Part shown: one piece after another, positions 54,078-63,600 of the stretch
Numbering within the stretch: the first letter of the stretch is position 1
Layout: each line of letters begins with the position of its first letter
Assembly (NCBI GenBank): GCA_900537125.1
Contig: UNRJ01000009.1
Span: 1-64,000, forward strand
From: Rhodobacteraceae bacterium Alg238-R152
GTDB taxonomy: Bacteria > Pseudomonadota > Alphaproteobacteria > Rhodobacterales > Rhodobacteraceae
Direction: 5' to 3'
Length of the DNA stretch: 64,000 nt
Position numbers and translations under genes: made by a program
Notes under the pieces: generated by a model
The model's input: the letters and a program-made list of their open reading frames with translations, nothing else
Database searches by the model: none
Told to the model about the DNA's origin: nothing

Positions 54078-54989
54078 TCATGCTTTTGGCGCCCGCTTCA
54101 CCAGCCCCAATTTCTCGCGCACTTCCGCAGGCCCAATCACCCGCGCGCCCATGTTCTCAATGATGGTGCCGGCACGTTCCACCAGTTGCCAATTCTGCGC
54201 CAACTCGCCTTTGCCAAGCCACAGGTTGTCCTCAAGCCCAACCCGCACGTTGCCTCCGGCCAGAACAGCCGCCGCGACATAAGCCATCTGATTGCGGCCC
54301 AATGCAAAGGCACTAAACGTCCAATCGTCCGGCACATTGTTGACCATCGCCATAAAAGTGTTGAGGTCATCTGGCGCGCCCCACGGCACCCCCATGCACA
54401 GCTGCACCAGCGCGTCTGGGGCAAGGACACCTTCTTTCACCAGTTCCTTGGCAAACCAAAGATGTCCGGTGTCGAACGCCTCAATCTCGGGCTTAACCCC
54501 CAGATCGGTCATCATTTTTCCCATGCTGCGCAACATGCCAGGCGTGTTGGTCATCACATAGTCAGCTTCGGCAAAATTCATCGTGCCGCAATCCAACGTG
54601 CAGATTTCCGGCAGGCATTCCGCCACATGTGCCACCCGCTCAGAGGCCCCAACCATGTCCGTGCCAGCAACAGTAGGCAGCGGGCTTTCCACGCCACCAA
54701 ACACAATGTCCCCGCCCATGCCCGCGGTCAGATTTAACACCATGTCCACTTCACTATCTCGAATGCGGTCTGTGACTTCACGGTAGTAACCAAGATCGCG
54801 GCTTGGCGCGCCTGTCTCCGGATCGCGCACGTGGCAATGCACCACTGCTGCGCCAGCCTTGGCGGCGGCAATCGCACTCTCGGCAATCTGCTTGGGGCTG
54901 CGCGGCACATGCGGGCTGCGGTCCTGCGTGCCACCCGAACCGGTCACGGCACAGGTGATGAAAACCTCGCGGTTCATTTGCAACGGCAT
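54078..54989 (-). CDS. BKACE (DUF849) 3-dehydrocarnitine cleavage enzyme
   Basis: 303-residue beta-keto acid cleavage enzyme. The zinc-binding H-x-H is in AAVVHCHVRDPETG; DMVLNLTAGMGGD and MGVPWGAPDDLNTF are family marks. It condenses 3-dehydrocarnitine with acetyl-CoA to give acetoacetate and betainyl-CoA, assigned from context next to carnitine dehydrogenase/betainyl-CoA thioesterase. The ATG at 54989 has AAAGGAA six bases upstream; the longer frame overlaps the divergent regulator's promoter. Between this gene and the dehydrogenase lie two unrelated-looking small genes. Confidence 0.88.
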   Translation of the reverse strand: MPLQMNREVFITCAVTGSGGTQDRSPHVPRSPKQIAESAIAAAKAGAAVVHCHVRDPETGAPSRDLGYYREVTDRIRDSEVDMVLNLTAGMGGDIVFGGVESPLPTVAGTDMVGASERVAHVAECLPEICTLDCGTMNFAEADYVMTNTPGMLRSMGKMMTDLGVKPEIEAFDTGHLWFAKELVKEGVLAPDALVQLCMGVPWGAPDDLNTFMAMVNNVPDDWTFSAFALGRNQMAYVAAAVLAGGNVRVGLEDNLWLGKGELAQNWQLVERAGTIIENMGARVIGPAEVREKLGLVKRAPKA

Positions 54990-55002
54990 GGCGATTCCTT
55001 TC

Positions 55003-55042
55003 GTGTTGCTTGCCCAACCGTACCGCACTTGCCGCGCAACAC
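55003..55042. promoter_or_regulatory. Inverted repeat GTGTTGC-N26-GCAACAC in the BKACE/regulator gap
   Basis: Perfect 7-base arms at 55003-55009 and 55036-55042, separated by 26 bases, in the 74-base gap between the BKACE gene and its divergent AraC-type regulator gene. A candidate site for the CdhR-like protein; function inferred. Confidence 0.4.
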
Positions 55043-55063
55043 TTTTCATTCTACGAAACAAAT

Positions 55064-56041
55064 ATGCCAATTTCCGAAAAATCCAGCGTTTTCCGCCGCG
55101 ATCCAACCCCTCTGAACGTGGCCATTCTGGTGCAGGACGAGTGCAACACGCTCAGCTTTGCAGCCGCCGTCGACCCAATGCGCGCCGCCAACCGCCGCGC
55201 CGGAAAAACCCTGTTTAACTGGCAGTTTTACACCGCCACCGAGGCACCGGCCTCGCTCACAAGCGGATTACAAATCAACGGCTTAGCCATCGACCAACTG
55301 CTGCGCTGCGATCTACTTCTAGTGGTCGCTGGCTTCCGGTTGGAAGAGCAAGCCACACCGCGCCTGTTGGCCTCCCTGCGGCGACTCTACGCCACCGGCA
55401 CCTCCATTGCAGCCATCGACGGCGGTCCCTGGCTTCTGGCAGAAGCAGGCCTATTGGATGGCCACAACGCCACCACCCACTGGGAAGACATCGAAAAATT
55501 CTCCCAACGATTCCCGAAGGTTACAACACTCAGAGATCGCTTTTGTATCTCCGACCGCATTGCCACCTCCGGCGGCGCCAGCCCCTGCATCGACATGATG
55601 CTCTACCTGATTGAAACCCGCTACGGCGCGGATCTGGCCCACCGTGTCAGCAGCGCATTCCTCTATGATCCCATGCCCGCCAGCGCCCAACGCCCAATCT
55701 CCATCCCCCGTGCGATCCACCATCACCCCAAGGTAATCAAAGCTTTGGACCTCATGGGGCAGACATTGGACGCCCCGCTCGCCATCCCGGAAATCGCAAT
55801 GAAAACAGGGCTTTCTACGCGTGTGTTGGAACTCAACTTCCAAACCCACCTGCACAAATCCCCGCAAGCGGTTTATCTGACCATGCGCCTCGAGGAAGCC
55901 CTGCGCCTCGCCACAGACACGCAAACCCCGGTGCGCGACATCGCCCTTGCGACAGGGTTCAACAGCCCTACCAGCTTCGCCCGCGCCTTCAAATCCGCAC
56001 ACGGCACCTCCGTGCGTACATTGCGAACACAACGACGCTAA
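55064..56041 (+). CDS. cdhR: CdhR-like GlxA/AraC-family transcriptional regulator
   Basis: 325 residues: N-terminal GATase1-like domain (LNVAILVQDECNTLSFAAAVDPMRAAN; AAIDGGPWLLAEAGLLDGH) then a C-terminal AraC double helix-turn-helix (IPEIAMKTGLSTRVLELNFQ; VRDIALATGFNSPTSFARAFKSAHG). Pseudomonas CdhR, the carnitine-responsive activator of carnitine dehydrogenase, has this architecture. Divergent from the BKACE gene. The start at 55064 follows family length; no clear ribosome binding site is seen. Confidence 0.85.
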   Translation: MPISEKSSVFRRDPTPLNVAILVQDECNTLSFAAAVDPMRAANRRAGKTLFNWQFYTATEAPASLTSGLQINGLAIDQLLRCDLLLVVAGFRLEEQATPRLLASLRRLYATGTSIAAIDGGPWLLAEAGLLDGHNATTHWEDIEKFSQRFPKVTTLRDRFCISDRIATSGGASPCIDMMLYLIETRYGADLAHRVSSAFLYDPMPASAQRPISIPRAIHHHPKVIKALDLMGQTLDAPLAIPEIAMKTGLSTRVLELNFQTHLHKSPQAVYLTMRLEEALRLATDTQTPVRDIALATGFNSPTSFARAFKSAHGTSVRTLRTQRR

Positions 56042-56061
56042 CCCACTGAATTTATGTGTCT

Positions 56062-57510
56062 CTAACGCGCTACTGCCAACAAACCATTCACGTCCAAATG
56101 GGTTTCGATGTGGTTCGCCAAACGATCCAACACCGCTTCAACAGTGGCGTCATAGCCGTCGTTGCCCACCTCTGCGCCCAATGCGGCCAGCCACGCCCGC
56201 CGAAATCCGTCGTCCCGAAACATCCCATGCAGATAGCTGCCAGACACCCGCCCATCAGATGACACAGCCCCCTCAGCGCGTCCGTCCACAGTGGCAAACG
56301 GCCGGGACCGATCCACCCCATCGGTGCGGCCAATATGGATCTCATAACCTCGAAACGCCTGTCCCGACGCAGCATGCACAGCTTCTGTCTCGGTCAAACG
56401 CTTGTCTGATGTCATCTCCGTGACCACATCCAACAGCCCCAAGCCCTCCGTCGTCCCAGCGGGTCCTTCGATGCCTTCTGGATCACGCACTTCTGCGCCA
56501 AGCATCTGATATCCTCCGCAAATCCCCAGCACATAGCCGCCACGACGCACATGCGCGAGAAGGTCTACATCCCAACCCTGCTCCCGCAAAAACGCCAGAT
56601 CGCCGCGTGTGGATTTACTGCCTGGAATGATCACCACATCTGTGTCACCCGCAATGGGCTCACCCGCGCGCAACATGGTCAGCGACACGCCCGGTTCCTG
56701 CGCCAGCGGGTCCAGATCGTCAAAATTCGCAATTCGGGACAAGCCAAGACAGACCACATTCAGCCCGCCAGCTTTTTTGGCATTTTTGATGTCGAGCGCA
56801 TCTTCGGCTGGCAGTTTCCAGGCTTCGCCAAAATACGGCAGCACCCCAAAGCCCGCCCAGCCGGTCGTGTCTTTTATCAGGTCGTAACCATCGTCAAACA
56901 AACTGGGATCGCCACGAAACTTGTTTACAAGGAAACCCGCCACCAGCTCCCCGTCGTCTTCAGAAATCACCGCCTGCGTGCCAACGATCTGCGCGATCAC
57001 GCCGCCACGATCGATGTCGCCAGCCAAAACCACCGGCACATCCGCCGCCTGCGCAAAACCCATATTGGCAATGTCACCGTTGCGCAGATTAACTTCCGCC
57101 GGGCTGCCCGCGCCCTCAACAATCACCAGATCATTATTTGATTTCAAACGGTTGAAGCTCTCCAGAACCGCTTCCATCAACTGTGGCTTCAACGTCGCAT
57201 ACTCCCGCGCCTTCACCGTGGTCAGCCGCTTGCCCTGCACCACAACTTGGCTGCCAACATCGGTCTCCGGCTTCAACAGCACCGGGTTCATGTCCACCGT
57301 TAACGCTTTGCCACAGGCCAAAGCTTGCAACGCCTGCGCCCGGCCAATCTCGCCGCCATCGCTGGTCACGGCGGCATTGTTGGACATGTTCTGCGGCTTA
57401 AACGGCGCCACCGACAGCCCGCGTCGTGCTGCCGCCCGGCACAGGCCCGCGACCAACATCGACTTGCCGACATTGGAGCCAGTGCCTTGAATCATAAGTG
57501 CTTTGGTCAC
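56062..57510 (-). CDS. cobQ: Cobyric acid synthase CobQ
   Basis: 482-residue glutamine-dependent amidase that amidates adenosylcobyrinic acid a,c-diamide to adenosylcobyric acid. It shows the P-loop-like [20 protein letters not shown] at the start, [42 protein letters not shown] and the glutaminase nucleophile cysteine in [12 protein letters not shown]. The GTG at 57510 is chosen because it lies one base after the preceding gene stop and gives the family N-terminus ([11 protein letters not shown]). Last gene of the leftward cobalamin operon; convergent with cdhR. Confidence 0.95.
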   Translation of the reverse strand: MTKALMIQGTGSNVGKSMLVAGLCRAAARRGLSVAPFKPQNMSNNAAVTSDGGEIGRAQALQALACGKALTVDMNPVLLKPETDVGSQVVVQGKRLTTVKAREYATLKPQLMEAVLESFNRLKSNNDLVIVEGAGSPAEVNLRNGDIANMGFAQAADVPVVLAGDIDRGGVIAQIVGTQAVISEDDGELVAGFLVNKFRGDPSLFDDGYDLIKDTTGWAGFGVLPYFGEAWKLPAEDALDIKNAKKAGGLNVVCLGLSRIANFDDLDPLAQEPGVSLTMLRAGEPIAGDTDVVIIPGSKSTRGDLAFLREQGWDVDLLAHVRRGGYVLGICGGYQMLGAEVRDPEGIEGPAGTTEGLGLLDVVTEMTSDKRLTETEAVHAASGQAFRGYEIHIGRTDGVDRSRPFATVDGRAEGAVSSDGRVSGSYLHGMFRDDGFRRAWLAALGAEVGNDGYDATVEAVLDRLANHIETHLDVNGLLAVAR

Positions 57511-57511
57511 G

Positions 57512-57856
57512 TCACACCTGCTTAGGCAAAAACGCCTCAACCGCCGCCGAGGCGATCACCAGCACGTTGCCGTCATCCGGATTGGTCACGTTCATGCCAC
57601 CAAACACGGCTTTCACTTCGGCCCGCCCACGAGGAAGTTTTTCCACGAGAGCCGCGCAATCCACCCTTTCAGGTTCTTGCACGCCAACCGTCACCTGCAC
57701 CCGCATCTCTTTAGGGTCTTTGCCAAGGGCGGCAAACATAGGGATCGCAGAATGGCGGATCGCATCTTCAATCGCGCGTGCGGCGGCCTTGGTATAGTCC
57801 TGACCATATTGGTCGTTGCCCATACCCATTTCGATGATGAAGCGCTGATCCTTCAT
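57512..57856 (-). CDS. Lin0512 family protein (paralogue A)
   Basis: 114 residues, Lin0512 family: [20 protein letters not shown] at the start, [28 protein letters not shown] and a C-terminal ASAAVEAFL. No catalytic motif is evident. It overlaps its paralogue by four bases and ends one base before cobQ, so it is in a cobalamin operon. Role unknown. Confidence 0.85.
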   Translation of the reverse strand: MKDQRFIIEMGMGNDQYGQDYTKAAARAIEDAIRHSAIPMFAALGKDPKEMRVQVTVGVQEPERVDCAALVEKLPRGRAEVKAVFGGMNVTNPDDGNVLVIASAAVEAFLPKQV

Positions 57857-58203
57857 GCTGCCACCTCAACATCCAAAGCCACAGAGATCGCGACATTGGC
57901 AATCACCGTTGGATTTCCGCCATCGTCGCGCGGCACATCCAAGCCGCCTTTCACTGGCTTTACAGTCACTTGGCCATACGGAAAGATCGCAGCAATCACG
58001 TCTGCGTTGATCTTCTCAGGCTGCTGCACGGCCACTTCAACCGTGATGATCATCTCAGATTTGTCTTTGCCAAACAGCTCCGCGAGATTGATCGAGTTGT
58101 GCCACAACGCATCTTTCACGGCCCGGCTGGCCGCCTCGGTATAGTCCTGCCGCCGCAGCGACGATCCCATGCCAAATTCAGTGAGAAGGCGTTTCACTGC
58201 CAT
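57853..58203 (-). CDS. Lin0512 family protein (paralogue B)
   Basis: 116 residues, same family and order as the next gene: LLTEFGMGSSLRRQDYTEAASRAVKDALWHNSINLAELFG, split across residues 6-45, and IITVEVAVQQPEKINAD. The GMG-x5-QDYT-x-AA pattern is shared by both. They are probably a tandem duplication, perhaps forming a heteromer. The start codon overlaps the cobO stop by one base (TGATG). Link to cobalamin is by position only. Confidence 0.85.
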   Translation of the reverse strand: MAVKRLLTEFGMGSSLRRQDYTEAASRAVKDALWHNSINLAELFGKDKSEMIITVEVAVQQPEKINADVIAAIFPYGQVTVKPVKGGLDVPRDDGGNPTVIANVAISVALDVEVAA

Positions 58204-58820
58204 CAGAATTCCACCCCGGCCTGCGCCTTGATGCCATCCCGGAACGGATGTTTTAACAATGTCATTTCGGTCACCAAATCCGCCGCCTCGATCAACTCCG
58301 GCTTGGCATTGCGCCCAGTCAGAAGCACATGGGTCATGTCTGGTTTTTCGCTCAGCAGGAAATCGACCACATCGTCGATATCTAGGTAATCGTTGCGCAG
58401 GGCGATGTTGATTTCATCCAGCATCACAAACTTGTTCGCCGGATCACGGATCAGCTGTTTTGCCAGTTCCCAGCCCGCTTCAGCCTTTGCAATGTCGCGC
58501 TCGCGGTCCTGTGTTTCCCAGGTAAAGCCTTCACCAGACACGTGAAATTTCACTTCCTCTGCAAAGTGGTCTTCCAAAAAAGCGCGTTCGCCGGTCGCCA
58601 TCGCGCCTTTGATGAACTGCACCACAGCCACCGGCATGTCGTGGGCAATGCAGCGCATGATCATGCCAAAACCAGACGAGCTTTTGCCCTTGCCCGGCCC
58701 AGTGTGCACCATGATCAGACCTTTTTTCTCGGTCTTGGTGGCCATCATCCGGTCCCGCGCCGCTTTGATTTTGGCCATTTTGGCCTTGTGGCGCTCGTTA
58801 TGTTCGACGCTATCAGACAT
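58203..58820 (-). CDS. cobO: Cob(I)yrinic acid a,c-diamide adenosyltransferase CobO
   Basis: 205-residue CobO/CobA-type adenosyltransferase. P-loop MVHTGPGKGKSSSGFGMIMR, then VQFIKGAMATGERAFLE, MLDEINIALRNDYLDIDDVV and HVLLTGRNAKPELIEAADLV. It attaches the adenosyl group to the cobalt. The inner ATG at 58820 has AGAGG upstream (GAACAGAGAGGCAGC), and residues before it are not family-like. First gene of the cobO-Lin0512-Lin0512-cobQ operon. Confidence 0.95.
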   Translation of the reverse strand: MSDSVEHNERHKAKMAKIKAARDRMMATKTEKKGLIMVHTGPGKGKSSSGFGMIMRCIAHDMPVAVVQFIKGAMATGERAFLEDHFAEEVKFHVSGEGFTWETQDRERDIAKAEAGWELAKQLIRDPANKFVMLDEINIALRNDYLDIDDVVDFLLSEKPDMTHVLLTGRNAKPELIEAADLVTEMTLLKHPFRDGIKAQAGVEF

Positions 58821-58865
58821 GCTGCCTCTCTGTTCCCGCTTGACACAGCGGCGATGATTGCCCAT

Positions 58866-59060
58866 TCGGGTGTCGCTGGTTCCTGCTCACTTGAGCAGGT
58901 GAAAAGGGAATGTGAAACGGGCCTGTCGTCAAGGCCCAAAGCGCAGCCGCCCCCGCGACCGTGACCGGAGAGGTCCGCCAAACGCCACTGGAGAGATCCG
59001 GGAAGGCAGGCAGACCGCAGGCAACTGATGCCGAGATCCGCAAGCCGGGAGACCTGCCAG
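58866..59060 (+). ncRNA. Cobalamin (B12) riboswitch
   Basis: The stretch carries the adenosylcobalamin riboswitch signature in order: GAAAAGGGAAT (58901-58911), GCCGCCCCCGCGACCGTGA (58945-58963), GCCACTG, CGGGAAGGC (58999-59007), and the B12 box GCCGAGATCCGCAAGCC with GGAGACCTGCC ending at 59058. It is on the plus strand, about 95 bases before the DUF1636-cobW-cobN genes, which it should repress when cobalamin is ample. The boundaries are approximate. A hairpin-forming stretch with GTCCC and GGGAC lies just before the first ATG and may be the expression platform. Confidence 0.93.
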
Positions 59061-59152
59061 CAAAAATGACATAAACCGGACGGGGTGTTTCGGTGTCGGG
59101 CTCTCCAAAGATGTCCCGTGTTGCCCCGTCCCTGAAAAGGGACTGACTACCA

Positions 59153-59533
59153 ATGGCTGACGCAACCGCGCCTGTCGAACTGCTTGTCTGCACCACCTGT
59201 CGTGCGGGCCAGCCAACCGACGTTGAGGGGCCCCGCCCCGGCACGCAACTATTTGATGCACTTAATGCCTCTGAACTGCCTGAAAATGTAACCATCAAAG
59301 GTGTGGAATGCTTTTCCAACTGTGACTTTGGCTGCTCTATCACCATCCGGGGCGGCGAAGACCGTTGGACCTACGTATATGGCAATTTCACCGGTGTGGA
59401 TGACGTGGAACTGGTTGCGGATGGTGTGACCAAATACGCCGCCACCAGCGATGGTCTTGTGCCATGGCGCGAACGCTCCCCTCATTTCCGCAAAAACTGC
59501 ATCGCCCGCATCCCCCCTCTGGAGACCAAATAA
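59153..59533 (+). CDS. DUF1636 family protein
   Basis: 126-residue DUF1636 protein. Four cysteines (VCTTCRAGQ near the start; VECFSNCDFGCSI in the middle) resemble a thioredoxin-like ferredoxin cluster site. It is the first gene after the riboswitch and its stop overlaps the cobW start (TAATG). The family is typically tied to cobW in cobalamin clusters; the role is not known, but electron transfer or cobalt handling is possible. Confidence 0.85.
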   Translation: MADATAPVELLVCTTCRAGQPTDVEGPRPGTQLFDALNASELPENVTIKGVECFSNCDFGCSITIRGGEDRWTYVYGNFTGVDDVELVADGVTKYAATSDGLVPWRERSPHFRKNCIARIPPLETK

Positions 59534-60639
59534 TGAGCACGCTTGAAAAACTTCCCGTCACCGTCATCACAGGCTTTCTGGGCTCCGGCAAAACCACATT
59601 GGTGCGCAGCTTGATGCAAAAGCCACAGGGCAAGCGCCTTGCGGTGATCGTGAATGAATTTGGCGATGTCGGAGTGGATGGCGAGATCCTGAAGTCCTGC
59701 GCCATTCCGGATTGCCCGGCGGAAAACATTCTGGAACTGGCCAACGGTTGCATCTGTTGCACCGTGGCGGACGACTTTATCCCCACCATCGAAGCGTTGA
59801 TGGCGCTGGACCCACGTCCGGAACACATTTTGATTGAAACCTCCGGCCTGGCCCTGCCCAAACCCCTGCTGAAGGCATTTGACTGGCCCGATATCCGCTC
59901 CAAGATCACTGTCGACGGCGTGATTGCACTGGCCGATGCCGAAGCCGTGGCGGATGGCCGTTTTGCCACCAACGTCGCCGCGGTGGATGCGCAGCGTGAA
60001 GCAGACGAAGGATTGGACCACGAGACACCACTGTCTGAGGTCTTTCAGGATCAGATCAACTGCGCCGACATCGTACTGTTGACAAAGCCGGACCTCGCTG
60101 GCCCTGAAGGTACTGCCAAGGCCAAAGACATCGTGCTGAAAGCTGCCCCTCGCGCGTTGCCGGTTGTGGAAGTGGCCGAAGGTGAAGTCGACCCACGTGT
60201 GATTCTGGGGCTCGAAGCCGCAGCCGAAGACGACATTGATGCCCGACCGTCCCATCACGAGGACCATCATCACCACCACGATCATGACCATGATCACACC
60301 CATGAGCACGGTGACGATCATCACCATCATCACGGGCACGACCACGATCACGATGCCTTTAACAGCATTGTGGTGGATGTGCCTGAACAGTCCGATCCGG
60401 CTGCCTTTGCTGCCAAAATTGAAAAAATGGCCAAGGATCAGAACATCTTGCGCGTCAAAGGCTATGCCGCTGTGGCAGGCAAACCGATGCGTTTGCTGGT
60501 GCAAGCGGTGGGCGCCCGTGTGCGACATCAGTTTGATCGCCCTTGGAAACCCGAAGAAGGCCGCCATGGCCGCATGGTCGTGATTGCCGAACAGGGTGAC
60601 GTAAACGTCGATGCGATCCGCGCAGCTCTGGTAGACTAA
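59533..60639 (+). CDS. cobW: CobW, metal-dependent GTPase
   Basis: 368-residue COG0523 GTPase: Walker A GFLGSGKTTLV, metal-binding CxCC in ANGCICCTVAD, and the guanine motif region LLTKPDLAGPEG. A histidine/aspartate-rich stretch (about residues 238-276) precedes the C-terminal domain and should bind metal. In aerobic cobalamin synthesis CobW is thought to deliver cobalt to the CobNST chelatase. The ATG at 59533 overlaps the previous stop; cobN starts five bases downstream. Confidence 0.95.
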   Translation: MSTLEKLPVTVITGFLGSGKTTLVRSLMQKPQGKRLAVIVNEFGDVGVDGEILKSCAIPDCPAENILELANGCICCTVADDFIPTIEALMALDPRPEHILIETSGLALPKPLLKAFDWPDIRSKITVDGVIALADAEAVADGRFATNVAAVDAQREADEGLDHETPLSEVFQDQINCADIVLLTKPDLAGPEGTAKAKDIVLKAAPRALPVVEVAEGEVDPRVILGLEAAAEDDIDARPSHHEDHHHHHDHDHDHTHEHGDDHHHHHGHDHDHDAFNSIVVDVPEQSDPAAFAAKIEKMAKDQNILRVKGYAAVAGKPMRLLVQAVGARVRHQFDRPWKPEEGRHGRMVVIAEQGDVNVDAIRAALVD

Positions 60640-60644
60640 GCGCC

Positions 60645-63600
60645 ATGCACGTTGTCTTTCGCGAAAGCCATGGGCTGGATGAGGCCGACACGCCAATCGA
60701 CCTGGGACAAACCCCGGCCGATCTTGTGGTGTTGTCTTTCTCCGACAGTGACCTTGGGGCTTTCGCGGCAGGCTGGCACCGCAGCAAGGGCGACTTACCA
60801 ACGCTGCGGTTGGCCAACCTGACAGCGCTCAAACATCCGCTGTCGGTGGACACCTACATCGAGCAGACATTGGTGGGCGCCAAGGCCATCCTGATCCGAT
60901 TAATCGGCGGAATTTCTTACTGGCAATACGGCATCCAACAAGTGCAAGCACTGGCGCAGAAAAAGGGAATCGCCTTGGCTGTGTTACCAGCCGACGGCCG
61001 GCCTGATGAGCGGCTGGACGAAGTCTCCACCCTGCCCGCCTCCACGCTGCACCGTTTGACCCTTTTATGTGACACCGGCGGCGCAATTGCCGCGCAGGCC
61101 GCGTTGGCGCAACTGGCATTGGCCGCCGGGCTTTACGCAAAGCCAGTCATGGGCTCCAAAGCCCTGCCAGATCACGGAGGCTGGACACCTGAAGGCGGCC
61201 TTTGTGATCCTTTGGCGGACCGTGACACAGAGAAACCTCTGATCGCGCTGACGTTTTACCGCGCCTATGTCAGTTCCGCAGACACGGCCCCCATTGAGAC
61301 CCTGTTTGATGAGTTCCGGGGCCGTGGCTTTGACGTGATTGGCCTGTTTGCGCCGTCCCTCAAAGTGCCTGCCTCTGCCGCATGGCTGGCGAACACGCTC
61401 AAAGAGCTCTCCCTCACCGCCATCGTGAACGCCACATCGTTCTCCGGCAAAGGTGACTGCGGCACATCGCCCTTGGATGCGACCGATGCACCGGTGTTTC
61501 AGGTCGCGCTCGCCACCTCGCGCAAGAAAGCTTGGGCTGAATCCGAGCGTGGCTTGGCGCCAGCAGATCTCGCCATGCATGTGGTCTTGCCAGAAGTCGA
61601 CGGACGCCTCTTTGCTGGCGTGATTTCATTCAAGGAGCCCGGCAAAAAAGACGACGCGTTGGAATACTCCCGCTTCGCCCATCGCGCGCTGCTAGGGCGG
61701 ATTGCAGCGGTGGCTGATAAGGTCGAAGGCTGGGTGTCACTTGCTAAGAAGGCAAATGCAGCCAAACAGATCGCCTGTGTTCTGAGCACCTATCCCGGCA
61801 AAGGCTGGAACATGGCGCATGCCGTGGGGCTAGACCCGCTCGCTAGCGTTGAGGCGGTGCTAGCGGATTTGCGGGAGGCTGGGTTTCAGACCGAAACCGC
61901 CGACAAACTCGAAGACGCCCTGCTGACCAAAAGCATTGCTTGGCCACTGGAGGCGTATCAATCCGCACTGGCAACGCTACCTGAAACGCTCCGAGACGAC
62001 CTAAACGAAGCTTGGGGCGCTCCTGAAAATGACCCGACATTTGCCGACGGCGCATTCCACTTCAAAGCCACAAAACGCGGCAACGTGCTTGTGGCGCTGC
62101 AGCCCGAACGCGGCAGTGACCAGCTACGCGAAGACGAATACCACGATCTCTCTCGCGTGCCGCGCCACAGCTATGTCGCCTTTTACCTTTGGCTCCGCCA
62201 CGCGCTCAACTCTGACGCGCTGATCCATGTGGGTGCGCACGGCACATTGGAATGGCTGCCGGGCAAATCCGTGGCGCTGTGCAATGACTGCTGGCCCGAG
62301 GCGCTGATTGGCGACCTGCCGGTGATCTATCCATTTATCGTGAACGACCCCGGTGAGGCCGCGCAGGCCAAGCGCCGGATCAATGCGCTCACGTTGGGCC
62401 ACGTCCCACCGCCGCTTAAACAATCCGCCACGCCAGATCGCTTTGCCCGTCTGGAAACCATTTTGGACGAATTTTCCAATGCGGATGGGCTTGATCCCAA
62501 GCGGCGGGACCGGCTGCAATCTGACATTCGCGACGAGGCAGAAGCGCTTGGTTTGCAAGCGGAATTGGGTTTGGACGCGGCGACCTCCCTAGCCGAAGCC
62601 ATCACCCGCATCGACACATTTGTCTGTGACATCAAAGAGAGCCAGTTTGGCGACGGCTTGCATATCTATGGCCGCGCGCCACGGACTGAGGGCAGCTTTG
62701 ACGCCGCCCCCTCTGCCGCCGCAGAACGTGACGCTTTGATCAAAGCCCTCGAAGGCAAGCGTATCGAGGCTGGCCCCTCCGGCTCTCCCTATCGTGGCCG
62801 CCACGACGTGCTGCCCACAGGCCGCAACCTCTACACCACGGACCCCCGCTCTGTTCCGTCCCGCTCTGCTTATGCACAAGGCGTAAAGCTTGCCGAAGAA
62901 CTGGTGCGTCGTCATCTGCAAGAAGAAGGTGACTACCCCAAGAATCTGATTGTGGACCTTTGGGGCTCCGCCACCATGCGCACGGCGGGCGAAGAGTTTG
63001 CCATGGCGCTGCATCTCTTGGGCGCGAGACCCGTCTGGGACGAAGGCTCCGAGCGCGTCTCCGGTGTTGAGATCCTGCCCATTGCCCTGCTGGAACGCCC
63101 GCGCATCGATGTCACCCTACGCGTCTCCGGCCTGTTCCGTGATGTTTTCCCAACGCTCTCCACTCTGTTTGGCCAAGCTGTGAAAGCCCTCGCTGAACGC
63201 GACGAAGCACCAGACTGGAACCCCTTCGCTGGCCGCATCACCGCACCGCGGGTCTATGGCCCGGCGCCGGGCAGCTATGGTCTTGGTATGGGGCATAAGA
63301 TCGAGAACTACTCCGACGAAGGCCGCAAAAACGCAGGTGAAGCCTGGCTCAACGCTTCCTCTTATGCGCTCGACACCGGCGAAGGCACCAAAGACCTCGA
63401 TGGCATCCGCAGCCGCGTTGGCGCGGCGGACAGCTTTGTGCACCTGCAAGACCTGCCCGAAACCGATGTGCTGGTGGCGTCTGATTACGCCGCCCATGAG
63501 GCAGGATTTGCCGCCGCGCAGGCCATCACAGGTGGTGAGGCAAATCTCTACCATATGGACAACACCAACCCGGACAAACCACGCGCCCGAAGCCTGACCG

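Noticed and set aside
58821-58865. A separate riboswitch for the cobO operon
   Set aside because: All riboswitch motifs found are on the plus strand in the order leading to DUF1636-cobW. No second B12 box was seen in the minus orientation.
60236-60583. Alternate frame in cobW rich in Thr and Ile
   Set aside because: It is a shadow of the His/Asp-rich repeat codons of cobW; the His-rich stretch itself belongs to CobW.
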